Assembly (NCBI GenBank): GCA_023897205.1
Contig: JAHWDD010000010.1
Coordinates: forward strand, 620,001-684,000
Direction of reading: 5' to 3'
Source: Exophiala sp. HKRS030
Taxonomy: Eukaryota > Ascomycota > Eurotiomycetes > Chaetothyriales > Herpotrichiellaceae
Length of the DNA stretch: 64,000 nt
The translations under genes and the position numbers were made by a program. Positions 23,075-32,957 of this stretch are shown here, piece by piece. The stretch's first letter is position 1. The number at the start of each line of letters is the position of its first letter. Under the pieces are notes generated by a model, which did not search any database, had not been told where the DNA came from, and saw nothing but the letters and a program-made list of their open reading frames with translations.

Positions 23075-23347
23075 GAAGGTTCCGATCGAAAGCTATCAGC
23101 TACTGTAATAGGGAGTATCATCCTATATATTGTTCTGTCGCTGCTGGCCTCGCCTTTATACGAGGATGAATACCAACAAACGTTCTTCAACGCGTTGGTA
23201 GACTTTGTCTTCGTACGACATGAGTCCAACACTGTTTCGTCGGATGAAAATACAGTCATCGAACAGGAAGCTTTAACGTTTCATGTGTTGGCCTATGATC
23301 TCAGCGGCATGGAGGTAAGAGAACATGAATATCCCCTTCTAAAATGA
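23075..23347 (+). pseudogene. orphan exon-like reading frame with a membrane segment
   Basis: A plus-strand frame of 90 codons runs from GAA at 23075 to a TGA, with no in-frame ATG near its start. It is preceded by a good acceptor (CACTATCTCAG ending at 23074). The translation begins EGSDRKLSATVIGSIILYIV, a basic residue pair followed by a hydrophobic helix, continues through an acidic-aromatic stretch (YEDEYQQTFFNALVDFVFV), and ends MEVREHEYPLLK. It reads like the last exon of a small membrane protein. A possible first exon is the ATG at about 22829 (MKIPGFDDGERKTR, then GTAGAT), which keeps the frame, but the intron would be about 200 bp. It could equally be a gene relic. Confidence 0.35.
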
Positions 23348-23562
23348 CAAAATCGTGGGAGGGGTATCATCCAAAAGCCCATGGGCTATAAATCATAATG
23401 CTGACTGTTGAAGAAGGTCTGGACTTCCAGGGCCCAAAGCGCACAATGCTGCGTCATTCTGGGCATCGATCGAGGGATCTTTGCGTCGTGTCTGGGGGTA
23501 TTGCAACCCTACGGAAGACCCCTGGAGCATAGAACCCTAACATGTGCCTACCCAATGCTATC

Positions 23563-23572
23563 TACCTAGGTA
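23563..23572. repeat. palindromic 10-mer TACCTAGGTA (also at 31160-31169)
   Basis: Two exact copies of this perfect palindrome lie in spacers at 23563-23572 and 31160-31169. Related forms are TTACCTTAGGTAA near 10641 and CCTACCTCGGTAGG near 56814. Confidence 0.6.
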
Positions 23573-24928
23573 TTGGAGGTCAGCAGCCTCCCTGGGTGTA
23601 TGCCTGGGCTGGTTTCACAACACGATACCACCTACCGTCCTTGGGTACCTACCTACAGTACCTTTCCCCTTCCACCAATCCCTCGTCGATGTTTTTTTTT
23701 GAATGGTCTCAAATGCATGTACTCCGTGCAAAATGCTGTTCTGGAAATGTTCACCCTATGCGATCATGTCAAGCACCCAAATTGACACTTCACTGGGCGA
23801 AACGAAACGGTAACATACACATGGATATCAGACCATATGCGGCTGATTACTTATTTACTGGCTCCGAAGAACCAGTGACTTCGGCGCTTCCATCCCACCA
23901 CTTCCCGAATCTGCAGTACATTGATCTTTACGCACTGCATCATATTAACTGTTATATTTTTATTGGAGCACTGGCTTGGTGAGACTACAATGCTTTTCTG
24001 TCAAATCTAACTCGTTTCACATATTGAATTCCTCCTCATATCCTCTCATCGATTGTCCCCTAAGTGCAACACTGTCCATCCATCCTCCGTCAATTACCTG
24101 CTCAAACCAGTCCAGCTTCGCTTACCCGCTCTGCCGCTCTGTTGAACCCATCGGGTACATACTGTTGTACACAACAATCCCGAGCCGGAATTGTCTGGGC
24201 TCGTCTTATACGTGCTCATTTTCAAGAGTGCGAGCTACACCTCCACCCTTCGTCCTGCATCCTTGGGTCTGATTGGCGCTTTCGCCGTCGACGAGCGACT
24301 CAGCCCCAGCATTTTCCGAGCTGCTTACCTACTCGTCGCAACACTCTTCTGACTTATCTGGTTCAAACCAATTTGTCGATCGGAGCGATTTACCACTTGT
24401 TCCTATCTCTGTCAACTCCAGCAGAGTTCTCAGTGGTTTCAACGTTTTTGCAACATCCTTCTAGCTTTGCCGGAGAACCTGCGACGTTCCTGTTGCACAA
24501 ACGAACCTACCACGATCGGCAATCTTGTCCCGCTCACAAATATTGTGTTGCGCACGTCCCCCATCAGCAAGTCACCAGGCAATCCTACTACACCATCTTC
24601 AACATCAACATCGTCGACCTTGTCTCATGATGAAATCCTAAATCTTCGCCTTGCCCAATCTAGAGTCCTGCGCAATCCCTGCCACTTCCAAATCACCCCT
24701 GGCCTTTGCGTAAACTGTGCAAACAAGGCCTTGTCCGTCGAGTCCTCCGCCATCAGTCTCCTCGGCTCATTTCTTGCCGAATTTGCTGTTCGTCAACAAT
24801 CACTCCGCAAAACGACTAGGTGCTTCAGCTGCCTGCTGGCCACGCAAAGTTCGTCAATTTCGGACCGACGACTCAGGATCATCGTGGAATAAGCGGGTGA
24901 TCGAGGTCTGTTCGCCGTATTTGATATC

Positions 24929-26619
24929 ATGGCGTCGCATCCGCAAATGCTATCCAACATGCAACAAGATTCAGAAATGGATCCCTCATGGGCCGGTCAA
25001 GATTACGGTGCTGTCCCAGTATACAGTAAGTCATTATGTTTCCTGGTTACTGTTTGCATTGTTCTGTGTCCGATGACCGCAAATGCGCGACCGTTTGCTC
25101 CAATTTGGGGTGGTTTGCGTGTTGGCAAAGTGGATCGCTGGGCTGCGGTTCAAATCGAAATATGTGCGCATATCTTGCCTGTCGATATACTGACTGATGT
25201 CTGAGTAGACAATGGCGTGGTGAGCGAAGCGAAAGGGCCCGGCTACGGAGGCTTACTGAAAGGGTTTGGTGGCATGCAAAAGAAGTTGACAAGAGGTATG
25301 CGCCGCGCGAACTGGCAGTCAGGCAGCCAAAAACTCAATTTTTCTCTAGATGGACAACCAGCAAAACGAAGAGGACCAAAACCGGACAGTAAACCAGCAC
25401 AGACACGGCGGCAGGAATTAAATCGTCAAGCTCAACGGTAGGCAACCGCCTTCTCAGCGCAATCTGGGTGGAAATTCTGACGACAGTCAATTTTAGAACA
25501 CATCGAGAGCGAAAGGAGAATTATATCAAAGCACTTGAATTGGAACTGGCGCGGCTACGAGAAACGTACCTCGCTGAGCAGAATGCCCGCGAGGCCACGC
25601 TCAAACAGCAGCAACTCGTAATCGAAAATCAACGAAACGAGAACCTGGCTTTACGAGAGATTCTTATGAACCGGGGCATTCAGTTCGAAAATGAACTTGA
25701 AAATCGCAAGGCTGTGATTGCCATGAGACCAAAACGAGAAGAGAATTCCTTGAGTCCACCCAATATGGCTTTCAGCTCGCCAACTTCAATGCCGGGACGT
25801 TCTGTTGTAGGTTATGGCTCAGCGGGTCAACCAACACCAACCGTGTATTCCTTGAACATGAACAGTGCTATGAGCACGTCCGGGCACTCTCCCGGTACCA
25901 CTCACCATAGCCATTCACCTCAAGGCCCAGAGATCCAGGAAGTCTCGATCAAGCAAGAGCCTGGAGCTATTTCGGATATGCCGGGCATGTCGGGCATGCT
26001 TGTACCGGGGATCTTCGAGAAAGACCCGCAACTGGGAATTGATTTCATCTTGAAGTAGGTGTTGCTGGCCTCGGAAGGCACTAATAGCAAGGCTAACCTT
26101 TGGTCTAGGCTTGAACAAACCTGTCGGGATCATGGGGAATATCTGGTGCGAAGATCGATGGATTCGCCAAACAATGACGAAGAAGCAGTTTTCTCCGGCC
26201 ATGCTTTGATGGCGTCGTGCCCACCACCGAGCCACATTCAACGTACTCCTGCTGTTAACGGTGGTCTAGACCCAACATACGAGCACAAGGTTCCCGATGC
26301 CGAGTCGGTACAGATCTTGAACAACTTGCTCAATTTGAGCCAGAGTCTGAAAGGAAGTGCCATCCCCAGTGGCCAGGTGACTCCGATCATGGCCCTACAA
26401 TCCCTCAAAGGTCACAGGAATTATGCCACCCTGACCAGGGAAGATGTGCTGGGCATGATTGATTCCATCAGAAGTAAAGTTCGTTGTTACGGGTTCGGCG
26501 CAGTTATGGAGGACTTTGAGCTTCGCGATGCCTTGTCGAGTATATTTGCAACTAAACCGGAAACTTACGATCAATTGGGCACAGACTACACAGCGGAAAT
26601 TGATGAGATGTATTCATGA
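24929..26619 (+). CDS. bZIP transcription factor
   Basis: Five exons (24929-25025, 25209-25295, 25350-25437, 25497-26054 and 26109-26619) give 446 residues. The basic region is KRRGPKPDSKPAQTRRQELN followed by RQAQRTHRERKENYIKALE. It has the invariant Asn-x7-Arg of bZIP proteins and an NRQAQ core like Yap/Pap1 factors, but with Thr-His where those have Ala-Phe. The exon 3/4 junction splits the basic region at QR|THR. The leucine-zipper coiled coil follows (residues about 95-145). The C-terminal half contains serine/proline/threonine-rich linkers and a conserved helical part with LEQTCRDHGEYL, SGHALMASCPP and MEDFELRDALSS. No Yap-type cysteine-rich redox domain is evident. Specific orthology is not assigned. 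Confidence 0.88.
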
Positions 26620-27026
26620 TATTCTCTTCGACAGGAAGCCGAATTCAGCATGAGTTACCTATTGTGTGAGGGCATGCCAATATTCTGGTGGCTTCGCTAC
26701 GGCAATGAATTATGTTCAGATATTCCCATGACTGGTTATTGAAAAGTGTGTTGCAATTACAATATGATTATCATGCAGGAACCATCAAGAGTCGCTCAGT
26801 AGTCGCATCCATTCCAAAAGGAAGGATTGTGGTGTAAAGAATCCCCTTCGTTACTGTGTAGAAAACGGGCGCGGGGTCGCACCTTTTTGTGAACTGACAA
26901 AATTCAGTGCCAAGAGTTTCATGAAATCCGCGCCCAGAATCGCCTTTCCTTACTTTCGAGGCATGCGCATACTGTACTAGACTTGATCTTGGACGATAAC
27001 TGACAATATTCTCCATCTATACAATC
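26620..27026. other. spacer between bZIP and eIF3d genes
   Basis: Short promoter-sized interval. No gene is seen. Confidence 0.5.
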
Positions 27027-28873
27027 ATGCCGGGAATCAGTCTTGCTGATGCTATCAGCAATCTCAACGTCAACGACGAATGGGGCCCAGAACTCGGTTC
27101 GAGCACCACTCTCGATGGCGTACCCTATGCTCCCTACTCGAAAAGCGATAAGTTAGGTCGTATGGCCGACTGGACACAGGAAGGCAAAGAGGGACGAGAT
27201 CGGTCTGGTAGACAATATGGCAGAAATTTTAGAGGTGAGCACCGTCTTCGACTGCCTTTGAGTGTTTTGACGACTGACGACTTTTCCAAGATCAACAAAT
27301 TTATGGCGCAGGCACATCTTCCCTCTTCGCTGTGCAGGTGGCCGAGGACGAGTCATCCTTCTCCGTGGTCGACAACACACGAGCGACAAACAAGAGCCGT
27401 GGCTTTGGCAGAGGCGGTTTGGCGGTCTTCCGTGGTCGTGGTCAACGAGGAGCCGCCCAACGAGGTGGAAGAGGCACATTCCAAAGAGTAGGACAAGGCC
27501 GGACAGGAGGGCAACAGCAAGGACAATACTACGACAACAGAGGTGGACGAGGCGGACGTGGCCGCCGCTTCGGCTGGAGAGATTATGACAAGCCACAACG
27601 AAACCGAGATGCATCGGTCAACATCCGCCCAGACTGGGTGATGAAGGAAGAGATCGACTTCAACCGACTTTCCAAACTCAACCTCGAAACCGGCGACGGC
27701 GACGATATCGAAGGCTACGGTTTCCTGTACTACTACGACCGCTCGTTTGACAAGCCACCTGTGAAGAACACCGAGCGCAAACTCATGTCCCTCGATCGTG
27801 CTGCCTACAATGTGACAACCTCCGCAGACCCGGTCATTCAAGAACTGGCCGAGAAAGACGAAGCCACCATCTTTGCAACCTCGGACATCCTGTCCATGCT
27901 CATGTGTGCCACTCGCTCGGTGTATTCCTGGGACATTATAGTGCTCAAGCACGGCGATAAGATCTTCCTCGACAAGCGACCCGACAGCAGCATCGACCTG
28001 GTCACGGTCAACGAGAACGCCGCCGATGCACCTCTGGAAGCGGAGTCCACGACGGCGCAGACGGGTGTCAAGGCCGACAGCATCAACACCCCCGGCAACC
28101 TCGCCATGGAAGCCACCATGATCAACCACAACTTCGCCTTCCAGACGGTGCTCGAAAACCCAAACAACAAGGTCGAATTCCCCCACCCCAACCCATTCTA
28201 TAGCTCCAGCGACGAGACCGACCCCTTGGCGTCCAAGGCGTACAAGTACCGCCGGTTCGACCTGTCGCTCGAGCGCGACGAGGAACCCCTCAACCTGATC
28301 GTCCGGACGGAACTCGACGCCGCGACCAAGAACAACATCTCCGGGGACGACCAGTTCCTCGTCATCAAGGCGCTCAACGAGTTCGACCACAAGGCCCAGG
28401 GCGCCGGCGGCGCGCTCGACTGGCGCACCAAGCTGACGTCGCAGCGCGGCGCCGTCGTGGCGACCGAGATGAAGAACAACTCGTGCAAGCTCGCGAGGTG
28501 GACGACGCAGGCCATCCTCGCAAAGGCCGACCAGATGAAGCTCGGCTTCGTGTCGCGCGTCAACCCCAAGTCGGCCGCGAACCACGTCATCCTGGGCGTC
28601 GTGGGCTACAAACCCCGGGAGTTCGCGGGCCAGATGAACTTGGGTCTGAGCAACGGATGGGGCATCGTCCGCACCATCGTCGACCTCGTCCGGAGCGTGG
28701 CCGCCGACGGCGGTGAGGAGAGTGCGGGAGACAAGAAGTACGTGCTCATCAAGGACCCCAACAAGCCCGTCATCAGGCTGTACGAGGTCCCCCTCAACAC
28801 TTTCGACGAAGATGACGACGTCATGACCGGTACCGTGGCCACCGAGGGTCCCGACGGCGGTAACGACGAGTAG
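27027..28873 (+). CDS. eIF3d: eukaryotic translation initiation factor 3 subunit D
   Basis: This is a subunit of the cytosolic eIF3 complex, which recruits mRNA to the 43S pre-initiation complex; the d subunit can itself contact the mRNA cap. Two exons, 27027-27234 and 27291-28873, with a 56 bp intron give 596 residues, near the family size. Landmarks are [22 protein letters not shown] across the splice junction, an RGG-rich RNA-binding segment (about residues 105-160, with [16 protein letters not shown] and [14 protein letters not shown]), and then the conserved eIF3d core from KPDW-like [14 protein letters not shown] onward. The tail is acidic. The second half is much richer in G and C at third positions than neighbouring genes, which creates long spurious antisense frames. 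Confidence 0.96.
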
Positions 28874-29429
28874 ACTATCTGCTGGTCGTTGCGTGGGTGC
28901 CTGTGTGGCTGGGTCGGTTGGTTTGGTCGGTGGTGCATTGGGGGGGAGAAGGGCGGGAGTAGTGCATACGGCGGTGATTACTTCCTGTTTCTGCCACATG
29001 CGCCGAGATGTCCTAGAAGAGATCTCTCGGAAGAGTCAGAACGGAATATTTTCTCTCCGAAATGGGGTTTTTTTGATGGGCAGGAGAAAAAAAGTTACGA
29101 GAACAAGTAGAAACGAGATAGAAGCCTTTCAGACAAAATGATTGATGGAAAAAAATGCCTTTTACTGTTGGTCATGTCAATTTTTTTCGAACTCTCTGAC
29201 TATCAATCGGTATCTGCACGTCCAACAAGATATAAACAATTGCCCTTTGCCAAAGGGAAGATCCGTCCAACGTCGGAGCGCCGTACACCACTCTAGCATG
29301 CCATACATGGCCCCGTGTGCCCAAACAAACGCAAAACTCCGGTGTAAATTGCCAAAAACGTCAACCGTTGTCACATGCGGTGATCATATACTTTTGTCGT
29401 CCCCCTTTCAAAGTTTGGGAGGTCCTGCT
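28874..29429. other. 3' flanks of convergent eIF3d and pirin genes
   Basis: No gene is seen. The region is T-rich and G-rich, with poly(T) and poly(A) runs suited to 3' ends on both strands. Confidence 0.5.
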
Positions 29430-30656
29430 TCAACGGACTCGTCCCATTGACTTTCCAATCTCACTCTCCCAATTCGCGGCCCTCTCGAACCCGTTGCTGG
29501 AGGTCTGGAAATCCATCATGGCCTGGTACACGGCCTCCTTGCTGGTGGTGACGAACGGGCCGTACTGCACGACGGGCTGGTCGAGGGGCAAGCCGGCGAC
29601 GAGGATGAACCTCGCCGCCTCCGCGGCTCCCTCCTCGACGTCGGCCGTGACGACGTCGCCGCCTCGCTCGAAGACGACGTTGTGGTAAGGGGTGACGGTC
29701 TCGCCGACCTCCTTGGTGCCGTCCCCGAACGTCACGGTCCCTTCCAGCGTGTAGGCAAAGGCGTTCCACCCCTGCGGCAGTTCCTGCGTGATCTTCCCGC
29801 CCGGCCGGACGGTCACGTCCAGGAACCACACCGGGGTGTACGCGAGGTCCTTGAGCGACTCGACGCCCTGACTCTTGCCGGAAATCACCTTGACCTCGAC
29901 CTTGCCGTCGTCGGCGCTCGCGACGGGGATTTCGCCGGCGCGCAGGTCGCGGTACCGCGGCTCGCAGGACTTGAGGTTCTCGGGCAAATCGACCCAGAGT
30001 TGCATGCCGACGTTGATGTCCTCGGTCTGGACGGGCATCTCGGCGTGCATGATTCCGCGTCCCGCCGTCATCTGTTTTTGTGTTTGAGAATCGTGGTCAG
30101 TAAAGTTTTCCCTCGAAGAAAAAAAAAGACCACATTCGGGGACGTGTGTACTTACAAATTGAAGGTCACCCGGACCGATTGTGCCCTTGTTCCCCGCGAA
30201 ATCCTCATGGTCGACTCCTCCCTTGAGAAGATAGGTGATGGTCTCTTGACCACGGTGCGGGTGGTCGGGAAAGCCCGCGCCGGGGGGGATGCGAAAGTGG
30301 TCGAGCATGAGGAACGGGGTGAAGTTGCGCAACTTGGGGGTGCCGACGCTGCGCCTGACGACGGCGCCCGCGCCTTCGGATTGCTCGCGGGCGAGGAAAG
30401 AGAACTGGATGGCTCGTGGAGTGGTCATGTTGGCGGTCGTCGATGCGAAACGCGCGGGGATCAAAGGTAGACCTGGAAAAGGTGTCGCTGTCGTTGTAGC
30501 TTTTGGTCGTGTCTGGGATTGTCGTATCAAGTTGTTAAATGCAGGTCTGACTTGTCCAAGGATGTTCTTCTTCGAAGCCAGGGTGTCGGTGTTTGTGAAA
30601 TACGCAATCAATAGTGCTGTGATGATGGTGAGAAGAAAAGAGAGGAGTCGCTTCAT
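29430..30656 (-). CDS. pirin family protein with N-terminal extension
   Basis: Pirins are bicupin metalloproteins reported as nuclear cofactors or as quercetinase-like dioxygenases. The two exons read 30656-30156 and 30071-29430. The 84 bp intron (30072-30155; GTAAGT, AAACAG) lies between GDLQF and MTAGRG; removing it restores the standard pirin motif and gives 380 residues. Metal ligands match the family: His-x-His in FPDHPHRG and His-x-Glu in GRGIMHAEM. The canonical pirin start corresponds to Met77 (MTTPRAIQF, genomic 30428). The 76 residues before it contain a hydrophobic helix (LLSFLLTIITALLIAYF) and a basic serine/threonine-rich stretch ending ARFASTTAN, which resembles a mitochondrial or membrane-targeting leader. 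The intron is stop-free, so an unspliced reading frame also exists. Confidence 0.93.
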   Translation of the reverse strand: MKRLLSFLLTIITALLIAYFTNTDTLASKKNILGQVRPAFNNLIRQSQTRPKATTTATPFPGLPLIPARFASTTANMTTPRAIQFSFLAREQSEGAGAVVRRSVGTPKLRNFTPFLMLDHFRIPPGAGFPDHPHRGQETITYLLKGGVDHEDFAGNKGTIGPGDLQFVSTHVPECGLFFSSRENFTDHDSQTQKQMTAGRGIMHAEMPVQTEDINVGMQLWVDLPENLKSCEPRYRDLRAGEIPVASADDGKVEVKVISGKSQGVESLKDLAYTPVWFLDVTVRPGGKITQELPQGWNAFAYTLEGTVTFGDGTKEVGETVTPYHNVVFERGGDVVTADVEEGAAEAARFILVAGLPLDQPVVQYGPFVTTSKEAVYQAMMDFQTSSNGFERAANWESEIGKSMGRVR

Positions 30657-31623
30657 GGGAAGATTGAAAATGCAAAAGGACTTATACCTTGGGACGAGGG
30701 AGTCTTTTCGAATAGACTAGAAGGTGCGCAGAGGTCTTTATCAGAGAAGCATTTGGAGATCTAAGCATTATGAGATCCGAATCCTCTTTGTCGTCAAATG
30801 GCTGTTTTCCCAAAAAGAAATGTCGACGTCTCTGCTATTTTACTGCCAGGTGACGGACAATCCCCCTGTGCGGGAAGCTTCCGTGGTGAGTTGATTGAAC
30901 GAGTGACGAAGGATTTGATAATAATCAGTCAGCAATGAAGAACTTTACTCGGGCGGAGTACAGAGGCAACAAAGGAACAGAGGGGGCTGTTGGTTGGAGA
31001 TCACGTGCAATGATCGCAGAACCTGGATCACGTGTAATCATCGTCCAGATTGATTCTAGCCTCGGTGTATGAAAGGATTCCGAGAGCACTTTGGACATGT
31101 TGACAGATCCTTTGTTTGGTTTCTTACTCCGTGCCTTGTGTAGTTTTATATACCTACAGTACCTAGGTATCATTGATTGGGCCCATGTACGAGCTACTCT
31201 AGTGGGTAGTTCGGGGGAAACCCATGCCCCAAGTCCCGCCACGGCCCCCCGAACAAGATCTCCATCTCCCTCGATCTGCGGGGATATATTGGGTATTTGT
31301 TGTAAGAGATCGAGTTCAAGGACCGGCAGTGCATTCATTCGGTACTCAATTACCTCATAATACAAGAATCCAATGTGCCGACATCAACTACCATCTTTTC
31401 TTTCCGATCTCGCACTAAATATTCGTATCCTCCGTTACTTGGTACTGTGTATATAACTGTAAGCATTGACCTACTTGATCACCATCTCTCGACCGCATAA
31501 CCGTTCTCAACCAACACGATCTACAAATACAGATTACAGAGTTTTGTCCGTACAGACGACACATACAGATAGATACAATAGAGGAATTTACAGAGGTAAA
31601 AAAGAAAAAAAAAGGGAGAAGAC
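30657..31623. promoter_or_regulatory. divergent promoter region between pirin and flavin-reductase genes
   Basis: About 1 kb between divergent starts. It contains the palindrome TACCTAGGTA at 31160-31169, preceded by TACCTACAG, and a TTACTCCGTG variant near 31124. The frame on the minus strand at 30925-31365 lacks coding character. Confidence 0.5.
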
Positions 31624-32560
31624 ATGTTTTACGAACCGGGAAAAACAGAACATAACCTCCCTCATGATCCTTTCAAGGTATGTTCCTCGATATCTACACA
31701 TTTCAAGTCTCTGTACCTCACGTGTATTCCATACTGTTGATTCCACACCCTCTGACGGTGTCACGCTCTTCCCCGTTACCTCATAACCGCTTTTGGACGT
31801 TTAAATGATAACAATCGAAAAACGACAGGCTTGCGTCGTTCCACGTCCTATAGGTTGGATATCTACAATATCATCTACGAACGTCAATACCGACAACCAA
31901 AATGACAATGACAACGACAATACCAACGGCAACAACAACAGACCCATGGCCAATCTGGCCCCATACTCACAGTTCAACAATTTGACATTCGACCCCCCGT
32001 ACGTCATGTTCTCGGCGAACCAGAACCCTCGGTCGGCCCAAAAGGACACGGTCCGCAACGCCGAGGCTACCGGGGTGTTTTGTTGGCAACTCGCCACCTA
32101 CCCTCTGCGGGAGGCCGTCAACAAGTCGGCAGAGTACCTCCCTTACGGAGTGGACGAGTTCGAGAGGGCCGGCCTGACCAAGACGTGGTCCCGCGTCCTC
32201 AAGACCCCGGTACCCATGGTCGCGGACTCCCCCGTGAGGTTCGAGTGCGAGTACTACACCACCCTGAGGCTCCCAGGGAACCCTCCCATGGGGACCGTCG
32301 ACGTCGTCATAGGGAAAGTCGTCGGCATCCACATCGACGAGCGCGTGTTGACCGACGGCAGGATCGACATCAACAAGACCCAACCCATCGCGAGGTGCGG
32401 CTACTACGAATACATCATGGCGTCGGATCCCTTCAGTATGATCATCCCCGGGGATCCCGCCACTCTCTATGGGCTGGAAGGGAGCGTCAAGCACCACAAG
32501 GAGCATCGGGAGCGAGAGGCTGCCAACAAGCTGGGAGTAGATCAGTCTGGGCCTCCTTGA
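31624..32560 (+). CDS. flavin reductase-like (FMN-binding split barrel) protein
   Basis: Exon 1 (31624-31677) encodes MFYEPGKTEHNLPHDPFK. A 151 bp intron precedes exon 2 (31829-32560), which opens ACVVPRPIGWIST. The product is 261 residues. The motif DPFKACVVPRPIGWIST joined across the junction is the usual N-terminal signature of this split-barrel family, followed by APYSQFNNLTFDPPYVMFSA, which carries the FMN-contacting region. An unusual Asn/Asp-rich insertion (TDNQNDNDNDNTNGNNN) sits between the first strands. Members bind FMN and reduce it with NAD(P)H or act in uncharacterised oxidoreductions; the substrate here is unknown. The protein lacks a signal peptide and is likely cytosolic. Confidence 0.88.
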
Positions 32561-32957
32561 ATCATGCAGCCCTCATTGAATCATGCCGACTCGAGTGGAG
32601 ATTCTCATTCCTTGGCTAAAGTACATATGCTTAGCTTTTGAGCTCACACCTCACTGCTCACAGCTCACAAGTATTATCTATGCTTGTCATTATTCCTTGA
32701 TTCTCTTGTCTGTCCATCCCGTACCTAGCAAATACTTCCATCAAAGCCCGGTCCCAGCTCCTTGGCTATGCCGTGGCAGCAGTCCTGTCGATGTTTCCAG
32801 CACATCCTGTTGCACTTGGCCCAATTTGTCTGCGTCGGTCGGTGAGACGCTTTCTCGGTCAACACACACAATAATAAAGCTCAATAGTCCGTTCGATCAT
32901 TCCTCCAGTCTTGATTGGATGACTTTCTTACCATCTCACCGACGGATCCACATCTTT
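32561..32957. other. spacer between convergent genes
   Basis: No gene is seen. Mixed T-rich 3' flank. Confidence 0.5.

Larger units (their letters stand above)
22715..24928. other. wide divergent spacer
   Basis: This 2.2 kb stretch separates two divergently transcribed genes. It contains an orphan exon-like frame (23075-23347), the palindrome TACCTAGGTA at 23563-23572, a T8 run near 23692, and, from about 24000 to 24900, a pyrimidine-rich stretch that is probably the long leader or promoter of the bZIP gene. Open frames in that last part look compositional. Confidence 0.45.

Noticed and set aside
24064..24630. 188-codon frame upstream of the bZIP gene
   Set aside because: It lies in a pyrimidine-rich leader or promoter and reads as cysteine/leucine/serine-rich low-complexity sequence. 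Overlapping frames of similar quality exist.
27353..28999. 548-codon open frame on the minus strand across the eIF3d gene
   Set aside because: It is the antisense shadow of a GC-rich coding region with strong third-position bias. Its translation is rich in V, G, D and R repeats and has no domain; the plus-strand eIF3d is unambiguous.
29461..30470. Long frames on both strands over the pirin gene
   Set aside because: Composition is arginine/glycine-rich and mirrors the codon bias of the pirin exon. Pirin motifs fix the real frame.
30925..31365. 146-codon minus-strand frame between pirin and flavin-reductase genes
   Set aside because: It occupies a divergent promoter containing dispersed motifs and has no domain or coding-like composition.
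31967..32506. 179-codon minus-strand frame over the flavin-reductase gene
   Set aside because: Same explanation: a GC-rich shadow with no start or domain evidence.
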